From Bacteriovoracaceae bacterium (GTDB lineage: Bacteria; Bdellovibrionota; Bacteriovoracia; Bacteriovoracales; Bacteriovoracaceae), in NCBI GenBank assembly GCA_023146355.1, contig JAGLCH010000078.1, positions 1 through 6,707 of the forward strand: a stretch of DNA of 6,707 nucleotides. The letters are read 5' to 3'. The notes beneath the pieces are model-generated. The model searched no databases and was not told the DNA's origin. It was given only the letters and a program-made list of their open reading frames with translations. Each line of letters opens with the position of its first letter. Positions within the stretch are counted from its first letter, which is position 1. The position numbers and the translations under genes are program-made. Of the stretch, positions 1 to 5,953 are shown in pieces.

Positions 1-330
1 AAATGTTCTCACTGTTGGGAGCTTTGAAATCGTCGAGGCGAGCTCAGAGACATGGTGCTCTCGAATTTTTGACGTTAAATCCTCACCATTTGCAACAATG
101 AGTACATCCTTTGAAACTCCATATCTAAGATCAAGGCTTTGCATGAAAGCGCTGAGTTTATCTCCTTCTTCAAAAACAATCCCCGCATCACTTGCAGATA
201 AACCAATAGCTCGAAACATTGCGCCAGTGTCGATGTAGACAATATTTAATTTTTTTGCCACTTCTTTTGCAATTGTAGATTTTCCACTTCCACTAGGTCC
301 GTCTAGTGCAATAACTCTTGAGTGATTCAT
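1..330 (-). CDS. cmk: Cytidylate kinase, N-terminal part (runs off left edge)
   Basis: Cytidylate kinase transfers phosphate from ATP to CMP/dCMP in the cytoplasm, feeding CTP and dCTP synthesis. I translated this frame by hand: 110 residues are visible, about half of the usual ~220-230, and the rest lies beyond position 1. Residues 10-19 read DGPSGSGKST, the P-loop. YIDTGAMFRA at about 32-41 matches the CMP-binding segment of the family (E. coli DSGAIYR). The visible end has NGEDLTSKIR and a VR pair near residue 108, where the family has its conserved NGEDVT...IR and VR motifs. Three in-frame ATGs exist, at 345, 336 and 330. I chose 330 because the GGAG at 340-343 lies 9 nt upstream of it, and because the P-loop then starts about 10 residues in, as usual. 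The gene follows the lytic transglycosylase on the same strand after 66 bp. Identity is confident; the partial length is due only to the window edge. Confidence 0.93.
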   Translation of the reverse strand, partial: MNHSRVIALDGPSGSGKSTIAKEVAKKLNIVYIDTGAMFRAIGLSASDAGIVFEEGDKLSAFMQSLDLRYGVSKDVLIVANGEDLTSKIREHHVSELASTISKLPTVRTF

Positions 331-372
331 GAGCATGATCTCCATGTAATTTATTGGTGTAAATGTCTTAAA

Positions 373-381
373 ATTATAACA
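373..381 (-). promoter_or_regulatory. Extended -10 promoter candidate for cmk
   Basis: Read on the minus strand, the sequence is TGTTATAAT: a perfect TATAAT (373-378) preceded by the TG of an extended -10 element. The hexamer 17 bp further upstream (TTTAAT) is a poor -35, which is common for extended -10 promoters. Transcription would start near 366, giving cmk a leader of about 35 nt that includes the GGAG ribosome-binding site. The element lies just after the stop codon of the transglycosylase gene, so cmk can probably be transcribed independently. No hairpin terminator is visible between the two genes. Confidence 0.5.
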
Positions 382-396
382 AGGAAAAAGCGAGGA

Positions 397-1317
397 TTAA
401 AGGAAAGAAATCTCGTCTAAAGCAAGAAGATTGCTGTGTTTATTAGGAGCAATGCGATTTATTGCCACAAAGGTTTTAGTAAATGGTCTTGGTGTAGTTT
501 TAGTATAGGCAACATAGTTTCTAGTTAGTCGAAAATAAGCTTTGGTGACCTTATCTAGATATTTATTGCGATTACCTACTCTCATTCTCTTTTTGATTCT
601 TCGCTTAACCCAGTTTGGTCCCATATTATAAGCAACAGTAGCGAGAATAGGGTTATGCCACAATCCTTTCATCAATTTATTGAGGTAATAAGCACCCATC
701 TCAATATTGTATCGTGGCCTACGTAGGAGACGTCGAGTTTGTTTTTTTGTTTTAGTAAACTTTAGTTTGGTAGAAATCTCATGTCCTGTCGCGGGCATAA
801 TTTGCATAAGACCCCTAGCATTTACATAACTTCTAGCAGAATTCTTAAAGTGACTTTCTGTCCACATTACCGAGATCACCCAGAAAGGATCAACATTATG
901 CTTTTCAGAGTACTTAAGGGCATGATCAATATAGCGCACAAGTCTTTTACGTAGAGAATGAGGAGTCGACGTTAAAATTATGTTTTTAAAGTCACTGCGA
1001 GAAAGCTCATCTACTCTTTCAAGAGCGACAAAACGTTTAAAAGGAACAACCTTGTCATACGAGTAAGACTGGAAAGTGGAAGCTGTAGGGTTTACCACTG
1101 CACCTTGAACTCGATCAGAGTCAAGCGGTGCCCCCTGTACCACAAATGTTTTATCATTCGATGGGAACTCAGAGAAGTCAGAAACACTGATCCCAGAGCT
1201 AGCAAAGCAAAAACCGAAAACGGTTAATAGGATATAGAGAACAAGCTTCCACTCACTTTCGAGTACAAACTCACCCCTTAGGTCCAAAGAATGGTTTAAT
1301 CTGTTGTCTAGTTTCAT
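397..1317 (-). CDS. Membrane-anchored or exported SLT-family lytic transglycosylase
   Basis: A 306-residue protein with a goose-type lysozyme-like SLT domain, which cleaves the MurNAc-GlcNAc bond of peptidoglycan in the periplasm to leave 1,6-anhydromuramic ends. The domain spans about residues 130-275. The catalytic glutamate is Glu154 in MWTESHF, followed by GLMQIMPATG (169-178), the motif YNIEMGAYYL (203-212) and AYNMGP (229-234), all hallmarks of family 1 (Slt/MltC-type). Residues 24-39 form one hydrophobic segment after a charged 23-residue leader. It could be an uncleaved anchor or a signal peptide cut near FASSG. The cysteine at 37 is not in a proper lipobox, so a lipoprotein is unlikely. 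Residues 40-120 are a low-complexity linker with no recognised domain. The region 183-256 and the C-terminus are very rich in Lys and Arg. The only upstream ATG is at 1317 and lacks a well-spaced Shine-Dalgarno. Divergent from the DUF255 gene, and upstream of cmk in the same direction. Substrate and partner proteins cannot be told from sequence. Confidence 0.88.
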   Translation of the reverse strand: MKLDNRLNHSLDLRGEFVLESEWKLVLYILLTVFGFCFASSGISVSDFSEFPSNDKTFVVQGAPLDSDRVQGAVVNPTASTFQSYSYDKVVPFKRFVALERVDELSRSDFKNIILTSTPHSLRKRLVRYIDHALKYSEKHNVDPFWVISVMWTESHFKNSARSYVNARGLMQIMPATGHEISTKLKFTKTKKQTRRLLRRPRYNIEMGAYYLNKLMKGLWHNPILATVAYNMGPNWVKRRIKKRMRVGNRNKYLDKVTKAYFRLTRNYVAYTKTTPRPFTKTFVAINRIAPNKHSNLLALDEISFL

Positions 1318-1411
1318 CGACGCAATAATTACCCCGAATGGCCGTTGGTGTAAATAGTTTTCAAAGAGAGTGGTAATATCTATATGGTTTTCTCAAACAT
1401 ATCGATGAGAT

Positions 1412-1420
1412 GGGGGGGGG
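1412..1420. repeat. Nine-G homopolymer tract in divergent promoter region
   Basis: An uninterrupted run of nine G sits between the divergent transglycosylase and DUF255 genes, in otherwise AT-rich DNA. It lies 18 bp upstream of the candidate -35 box of the DUF255 promoter, about 53-61 bp before the predicted start of transcription, and about 95 bp upstream of the transglycosylase start codon. Tracts of this length can change by slipped-strand mispairing, and they are also a common place for sequencing error. A regulatory effect is not shown. Confidence 0.9.
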
Positions 1421-1438
1421 ACAGGCATAAATATACGA

Positions 1439-1466
1439 TTGAAATCTGGTGAATTTCCCTTAAAAT
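1439..1466 (+). promoter_or_regulatory. Sigma70-type promoter candidate for the DUF255 gene
   Basis: TTGAAA (1439-1444) and TAAAAT (1461-1466) are separated by 16 bp; each matches the consensus hexamer at five of six positions. An AT-rich stretch (1427-1436) lies just upstream of the -35. Transcription would start near 1473, leaving a leader of about 49 nt with a good AGGAG at 1510-1514. A second TTGAAA at 1473-1478 has no convincing -10, and its transcript would begin on top of the ribosome-binding site. No clear promoter was found for the transglycosylase on the opposite strand of this 204-bp intergenic region. Confidence 0.5.
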
Positions 1467-1521
1467 AAACACTTGAAAACACATAGAAATAGGACAATTT
1501 ACCACTTTTAGGAGCAATTAT

Positions 1522-3567
1522 ATGTCAGATTCGTCACTTAACCGTCTAACTAACGAGAAATCCGCTTATTTAAAGCATCACGATACTAATCCTGTTGACT
1601 GGTGGGCATATGGACCGGAGCCAATTCAACTGGCGAAAGATCAAAACAAACCTATTTTCATGTCAATTGGTTACTCTTCATGCCACTGGTGTGGCGTGAT
1701 GAATGCTGAGTCTTTTAATGACGAAGAGACAGCGCAATACCTCAATGAAAACTTTATTTGTATCAAAGTTGATAAAGAAGAACACCCCGACCTAGACAAC
1801 TACTATCAAGTAGCAGCGCAGTTATTTTCTCACTCAGGAGGATGGCCACTCTCTACATTTTTACTACCTGACCTCACTCCATACTTTGCAGCAACATACT
1901 TTCCAAAAGTGAGTGATGGTAAGACAACATCTTTTAAGGAGATCCTTATTGAGATGAATCGAGTCTTTAATGAAGATCGAACACTAGCAAATGAAAATGC
2001 TGATAAAGTTAAATTGGCCATCGCTGAAGGACTCGCGCCTAAAGATAAGGTTGATTACCAAGGGCACTTTCCCGCACCTATGGCCGTAATGAAAGCTATT
2101 GAGCAATTTCAAGATAAGGAAAACGGGGGATTTGGCGATGCTCCAAAATTTCCAAACTTCGCTTTTTACAATTGGGCCGTAGAACAAATGCTCGAGGGAA
2201 TGATTGAAAAGACTGAGGGCGAATTCATAATAAAGTCGATTGAAAGAATGCTTATGGGTGGAATGATCGATCATGCCAAGGGTGGAGTGCATCGTTATTC
2301 AATAGATCAAACCTGGACCGTTCCGCACTTTGAAAAAATGCTTTACGATCAGGCAGGATTATTAAGACTCCTATCGAAACTTAGCTTAATTTATCCTGCG
2401 CCACTTGTATTTGATACCATGATCAATACGCTTCATTATGTAGAAACCGAAATGCTATCGGAAGAGGGATTTTTTCATGCAGGCCAAAGTGCAGACTCTG
2501 AGGGGGCAGAAGGTTTATATTACACCTACACCACTCAGGAGTTTGAAGATGCACTTAATGAAGCCGATGGAGAGGATGAACTGCTTTCCAAGAATATGGA
2601 AAAACTTAAAGAATGGTTTATGGTCAAACCTGAAGGGAGTTTTGATGGCCCACTCAATATCATTAGACTAAATCCAGAACATAAAGATGAAATTTATTCG
2701 CAAGATGGCTGGGAGCTAGTTAGAAAAACTCTCGCGGCACTTGCCGAAGATCGAAAAGATAGAGTTCCACCTAAAACGGATCCAAAAGGCGTTGCAAGCT
2801 GGAATTTTATGATGGCAACTGCTCTAATCGATATAATGCAGTACTGTAAAATTGATGTTATTCGTCACAAGGCAAATGACATATTCAACACAATTTTGAC
2901 CTCAACTTATGACACATTTATTGTTGCCAAGAACAAGGAAAGAGTAAAGATTAAGCACTCAACCACAAGAGAGCTAAACTCTCCCTACCTAGAAGATTAT
3001 ACAACATTTGCTGAGCTTCAGCTTAGAACCTATGAGATTACTGGAAACGCGGTATTTAAAGATAACTTTTCTAAAGCACTTAATTATCTTCACACCGAGT
3101 TTATTGATGGTGCTACTATTTTAACAAGAGCTAAAAGTACTACCGATCGTGAGAGTCACGTAAATCAGGCCATCAGTTCATTTGATAATTCATTTAGATC
3201 ACCAGCATCAATGCTACTAGACCTGACAAGACGAGCTACTGCTCTTTTCCAAGATCCTGAGCTTAAAGATCCTGTGGCACAAGCAAATGAGGCATTCATT
3301 CACGAGGCCCTTAAAAACCCAATCAATTCGGGCGAGGCGCTTCGTTCTCTAACCTACCCTGATGAAGTATACCGTGTTGTTAAAGTTCCAAGAAGCTGGC
3401 CTTCTAATCCTAAATTTGTTGGGCATATGCCTTATTTCCTTTCTCGATTTGTGCTCGACTATCACGATGAAGGTGAAACTTGGCAAATATGTAATCTCAC
3501 AGAATGTGAGATGCAGGGAGAGGGGGTTGATAACTTCCTAGAAACGCTTACTCCTACTCAGGACTAA
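1522..3567 (+). CDS. DUF255 (YyaL/SPATA20-like) thioredoxin-domain protein
   Basis: A complete 681-residue protein of the DUF255 family, homologous to bacterial YyaL and human SPATA20; the biochemical activity of this family is not established. Residues 1-165 form the thioredoxin-like (DsbH-type) domain: NRLTNEKSAYL and NPVDWW at the start, the CHWC redox motif at 54-57, then IKVDKEE, SGGWPLSTFL and TYFP. The rest resembles an alpha/alpha-barrel sugar-epimerase/glycosidase fold, with GGFGDAPKFPNF (202-213), GGMIDHAKGGVHRYSID (246-262), VPHFEKMLYDQA (267-278) and SADSEGAEGLYY (323-334). The length is typical of bacterial members. Several family-conserved positions differ: Gly58 follows CHWC where His is usual, YFAATYFP stands for the usual FFGGTYFP, and ASWNF for the usual TSWNG. 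The C-terminal pair C657/C662 is in the normal place. No signal peptide is seen, so it is probably cytoplasmic. The ATG at 1522 has AGGAG 7 nt upstream. Transcribed alone, between a candidate promoter and a strong terminator. Confidence 0.93.
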   Translation: MSDSSLNRLTNEKSAYLKHHDTNPVDWWAYGPEPIQLAKDQNKPIFMSIGYSSCHWCGVMNAESFNDEETAQYLNENFICIKVDKEEHPDLDNYYQVAAQLFSHSGGWPLSTFLLPDLTPYFAATYFPKVSDGKTTSFKEILIEMNRVFNEDRTLANENADKVKLAIAEGLAPKDKVDYQGHFPAPMAVMKAIEQFQDKENGGFGDAPKFPNFAFYNWAVEQMLEGMIEKTEGEFIIKSIERMLMGGMIDHAKGGVHRYSIDQTWTVPHFEKMLYDQAGLLRLLSKLSLIYPAPLVFDTMINTLHYVETEMLSEEGFFHAGQSADSEGAEGLYYTYTTQEFEDALNEADGEDELLSKNMEKLKEWFMVKPEGSFDGPLNIIRLNPEHKDEIYSQDGWELVRKTLAALAEDRKDRVPPKTDPKGVASWNFMMATALIDIMQYCKIDVIRHKANDIFNTILTSTYDTFIVAKNKERVKIKHSTTRELNSPYLEDYTTFAELQLRTYEITGNAVFKDNFSKALNYLHTEFIDGATILTRAKSTTDRESHVNQAISSFDNSFRSPASMLLDLTRRATALFQDPELKDPVAQANEAFIHEALKNPINSGEALRSLTYPDEVYRVVKVPRSWPSNPKFVGHMPYFLSRFVLDYHDEGETWQICNLTECEMQGEGVDNFLETLTPTQD

Positions 3568-3574
3568 CCTATAC

Positions 3575-3604
3575 CGGGCGAAGTTTTTACTTCGCCCGAA
3601 TTTT
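3575..3604 (+). terminator. Intrinsic terminator of the DUF255 gene
   Basis: A perfect 10-bp GC-rich stem (CGGGCGAAGT at 3575-3584 with ACTTCGCCCG at 3589-3598) closes a TTTT loop and is followed by AATTTT. It begins 7 bp after the DUF255 stop codon. The amidohydrolase gene converges on it from the other side, ending 25 bp past the T-run. On the minus strand the hairpin is not followed by a T-run, so termination in that direction would be weaker. No other terminator is visible for the amidohydrolase. Confidence 0.88.
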
Positions 3605-3628
3605 ATGAGCAAGATCTTATTGAGCATT

Positions 3629-4849
3629 TTACTTTCGAAGAATCTTTCCTTCTCCCATTACCATTGATGGGAATGCAGCAAAATGGAATGGATCCTGATT
3701 CCAAACCACTAGGCTTGCAAGCATGTTGGGCCTGATATATCCAAGTTCATCATCAATTCGAAGAATTTTTGCATTGGTAGAAGTCATTTTATTCATTGCT
3801 TCAACATCACTCATTCCGTGAATCATAAAATACTTCATACTATCACGAATTGCGATGACACTAATCACAGGGTGATCGGTCATTATTCCAAAAGTGGCTT
3901 TTGAGTTATAAATGGTTTTTGCATTTTGATAGTACGCATTTTTAAGTTCAGTCTTTGGTCCAATTCCACCTAAAGGCCCATAAACAACTGGGATATCCTC
4001 TTTGGCCAATAAATCAAACACCCTTTTTTCAAACACATCGCAGGCGTGCTCTACCGTGACATCAAGTCCATACTTATTCTTAAGTTCAATTAGATAATAA
4101 ATATCATCGGCCTTATGAACGTGAACACGGGCAACTTTATTGCCATCTAGTACTTCTATAAGTTCAAGATCCTCATTTGAAAAAGCAAGATCATACTCTT
4201 GATCAATAAAGCTTAGTTCGTAATCATAATCATCCTGATCAATTTTATCTGAGTGGAGCTTTTTATTTAGCTCATAGAGTTTTTTCTGCTTACCCAGAAG
4301 CTCTTTTTCTCTTTTAAGTAGAAGGTCATCAAATTTTTTCTCAAGAAGAGCGTAAAGACCCATACGAGTGTTAGGTCTAATCCCTTTCCAGTCCCCTGTT
4401 GAACGAGGGTTATATCCCAGTGCCATTTTCATCCCCGCATTTCTGTAAAATGCAGAGTCAACGCCAGTAGCAAAATTCTTTATCACCTGTGCCTGGCCAG
4501 CGATCATGTTTCCACTACCAGGTAAAATACAGCTGTAAAGAACACCAAAATCTATAGCATCTTTAAATGCACGATCATCAAAGTAGACACTATTGATAGG
4601 ATCATTAAGGGGCATAAATTGATCTGTAATATCATTCGTCTCCCCCTCTAACCATGGCTCGCCTTCGCGATCGAGTCCAATATGTGAATGAGGATCAATA
4701 AAAGCGGGAGTAACAACCCCTTCAAAATCATGTTTCATTTTAACTGAAGTGATTTCGACAATCCGCTCTCCTTCAACAATGACATATTTATTTTTGAGTT
4801 TTTTATCCCCATCAAAAAGCGTGGTCGCCTTAATTACTATGCGTTTCAT
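3629..4849 (-). CDS. Metal-dependent amidohydrolase, imidazolonepropionase-related
   Basis: A 406-residue cytoplasmic hydrolase of the amidohydrolase superfamily, in the broad group of imidazolonepropionase-like enzymes; members hydrolyse C-N bonds, but the substrate here is unknown. A small beta-sandwich is built from residues 1-48 and about 370-406, around a TIM barrel. Metal-ligand candidates are the HSH pair His54/His56 in TPAFIDPHSHIG, a histidine in VHVHKADD (243-247), His268 in VEHACD and Asp325 in MTDHPV. LPGSGNMIAGQ (109-119) and KMALGYNPRSTG (141-152) are typical of the uncharacterised subgroup this protein resembles. Residues 168-228 are highly charged, rich in Lys, Leu, Glu and Asp, and look helical or coiled-coil, interrupting the barrel. 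ATG 4849 has AAAGGA about 6 nt upstream. The gene follows korB on the same strand after 86 bp that hold a terminator, so it is probably not a full member of the kor operon. No signal peptide. An archaeal-type dipeptidase or cyclic-amide hydrolase role is equally possible. Confidence 0.88.
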   Translation of the reverse strand: MKRIVIKATTLFDGDKKLKNKYVIVEGERIVEITSVKMKHDFEGVVTPAFIDPHSHIGLDREGEPWLEGETNDITDQFMPLNDPINSVYFDDRAFKDAIDFGVLYSCILPGSGNMIAGQAQVIKNFATGVDSAFYRNAGMKMALGYNPRSTGDWKGIRPNTRMGLYALLEKKFDDLLLKREKELLGKQKKLYELNKKLHSDKIDQDDYDYELSFIDQEYDLAFSNEDLELIEVLDGNKVARVHVHKADDIYYLIELKNKYGLDVTVEHACDVFEKRVFDLLAKEDIPVVYGPLGGIGPKTELKNAYYQNAKTIYNSKATFGIMTDHPVISVIAIRDSMKYFMIHGMSDVEAMNKMTSTNAKILRIDDELGYIRPNMLASLVVWNQDPFHFAAFPSMVMGEGKILRK

Positions 4850-4885
4850 ATATATCCTTTTAAATGTTTGTATCTGTAATACCTC

Positions 4886-4914
4886 AAAAAAAGGCCAGCA
4901 TAATGCCGGCCTTT
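4886..4914 (-). terminator. Intrinsic terminator of the korAB operon
   Basis: On the minus strand an 11-bp stem (4904-4914 with 4890-4900, one G-U wobble) closes a 3-nt loop and continues into a run of seven T, of which four extend beyond the stem. It starts 21 bp after the korB stop codon and ends 36 bp before the amidohydrolase start codon. It should end most korAB transcripts. I could not find a convincing promoter in the remaining 36 bp: the best TTGAGG/TTTAAA pair would put the start of transcription past the ribosome-binding site. The amidohydrolase may therefore depend partly on read-through. Confidence 0.85.
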
Positions 4915-4935
4915 CTATAAATATTTTGCTTTAGC

Positions 4936-5946
4936 TTATTCGATGGTCCAAGTGTTTCCAGAATTAAGAAGATTTTGCATCTTCCCTTCGCCTTTCGCTT
5001 CTTTAACTTCTGCCATTTGGGCCTCATGATCGATGTCATAAACACAGCGCTCGACATCTCTAAAAACGCCAATTGGAACAGGAAGTTCAGGGAATCTCAT
5101 ATTTGATAGAATGAATGCTTCGTTGTGGTCATTCTCATCGTGAACCATGAGGTCCTTCTCAGTAATTCCATCTTCACCAATAGTGACAACCTTTGGAGTT
5201 ACACCTTCAAGGATAATTCCCTTATCAAGCTTCTTGCCAAAGACCATGGCCTTTCCATGCTCAAGACGAACAGTATTATCATCACGTGTTAAACGGCTTG
5301 TATATGCATCATGGATCTTGTTAGAAAAAATGACACAATTTTGGTAAACCTCTACAAATGAAGTCCCCTTATGCGCTGCTGCTCTTTCAAAACACATTTT
5401 CATGTGCTTTGGGTCAGTATCAATTGTTCTAGCATAAAATGTTGATCCAGCACCAAGAGTTAGCGCTGCTGGATTGAAAGGTCTATCGATAGATCCCCAT
5501 GGCGACGACTTAGTCTTAGTCCCTTTCTTCGTTGTTGGTGAGTATTGACCCTTTGTTAGACCATAGATTTCATTATTAAACATAATAATATTGAGATCGA
5601 TATTTCGCCTCAATGTATGGATCATGTGGTTACCACCAATTGAAAGTCCATCTCCGTCACCGGTAGCAACCCAAACAGATAGGTTGGGATTATGAACTTT
5701 TAGCCCCGAAGCAATTGCAGGAGCACGACCATGAATAGTGTGCATCCCGTAAGTATCCATGTAGTAAGGAAAACGACTTGAACAGCCAATTCCAGATACA
5801 AAACAGATATCTTCGCGCTTTTTATCAATATTACAAATTGCTGCCTGAATAGAAGCAAGAATTGAATAATCCCCACACCCAGGACACCAACGAACTTCAG
5901 AATTACTTATGAAGTCTTTTTTTGAATAGCATACTTCGCTCATCAT
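4936..5946 (-). CDS. korB: 2-oxoacid:ferredoxin oxidoreductase, beta subunit (KorB-type)
   Basis: The thiamine-diphosphate-binding subunit of a 2-oxoacid:ferredoxin oxidoreductase, probably for 2-oxoglutarate, which forms the acyl-CoA and CO2 while reducing ferredoxin. The 336-residue length is normal for a KorB. The four cysteines of the expected [4Fe-4S] cluster are all present: Cys21 and Cys24 in WCPGCGDYS, Cys55 in GIGCSSR and Cys204 in VYQNCVIF. Cofactor-binding elements follow: HGRAPAIASGLK (72-83), the Mg/ThDP motif GDGDGLSIGGNH (96-107), and NNEIYGLTKGQYSPT (124-138). The C-terminal ~100 residues are the usual beta-subunit extension. Two ATGs stand side by side at 5946 and 5943. The AGGAG at 5949-5953 is only 2 nt from the first but 5 nt from the second, so translation may really begin at 5943. 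korA ends 5 nt upstream, and the ribosome-binding site overlaps its stop codon, indicating translational coupling. Preference for 2-oxoglutarate over pyruvate is inferred from similarity in motifs, not proven. Confidence 0.95.
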   Translation of the reverse strand: MMSEVCYSKKDFISNSEVRWCPGCGDYSILASIQAAICNIDKKREDICFVSGIGCSSRFPYYMDTYGMHTIHGRAPAIASGLKVHNPNLSVWVATGDGDGLSIGGNHMIHTLRRNIDLNIIMFNNEIYGLTKGQYSPTTKKGTKTKSSPWGSIDRPFNPAALTLGAGSTFYARTIDTDPKHMKMCFERAAAHKGTSFVEVYQNCVIFSNKIHDAYTSRLTRDDNTVRLEHGKAMVFGKKLDKGIILEGVTPKVVTIGEDGITEKDLMVHDENDHNEAFILSNMRFPELPVPIGVFRDVERCVYDIDHEAQMAEVKEAKGEGKMQNLLNSGNTWTIE

Positions 5947-5948
5947 AG

Positions 5949-5953
5949 CTCCT
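5949..5953 (-). promoter_or_regulatory. korB ribosome-binding site overlapping the korA stop
   Basis: AGGAG on the minus strand overlaps the korA stop codon TAG (5952-5954). It lies 2 nt before the first korB ATG and 5 nt before the second. Ribosomes finishing korA would end on this site, which favours balanced synthesis of the two subunits, and the spacing argues for the second ATG (5943) as the true start. Confidence 0.7.

Noticed and set aside
354..1355. The 11-bp sequence TTGGTGTAAAT occurs at 354-364 and 1345-1355, in each case about 25 bp upstream of a minus-strand start codon (cmk and the transglycosylase).
   Set aside because: A shared 11-mer is expected several times by chance in a window of this size, and the second copy lacks a -10 like that of the first. 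It would need further copies upstream of other genes to count as a motif.
1391..1410. Short inverted repeat TCTCA...TGAGA with a 10-nt spacer between the divergent genes, as a possible operator.
   Set aside because: Only five base pairs with no further symmetry, so it cannot be told from chance.
1830..2671. Open frames of 63-102 codons inside the DUF255 gene on both strands.
   Set aside because: They overlap a well-supported family protein, lack ribosome-binding sites and show no recognisable motifs, so they are shadows of the real frame. The same holds for the short frames at 4749-5072, 5147-5347 and 6146-6355.
4859..4887. TTGAGG/TTTAAA with 17-bp spacing as a promoter for the amidohydrolase.
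   Set aside because: Transcription would start near 4852, downstream of the ribosome-binding site at 4855-4858, and the -10 is weak.
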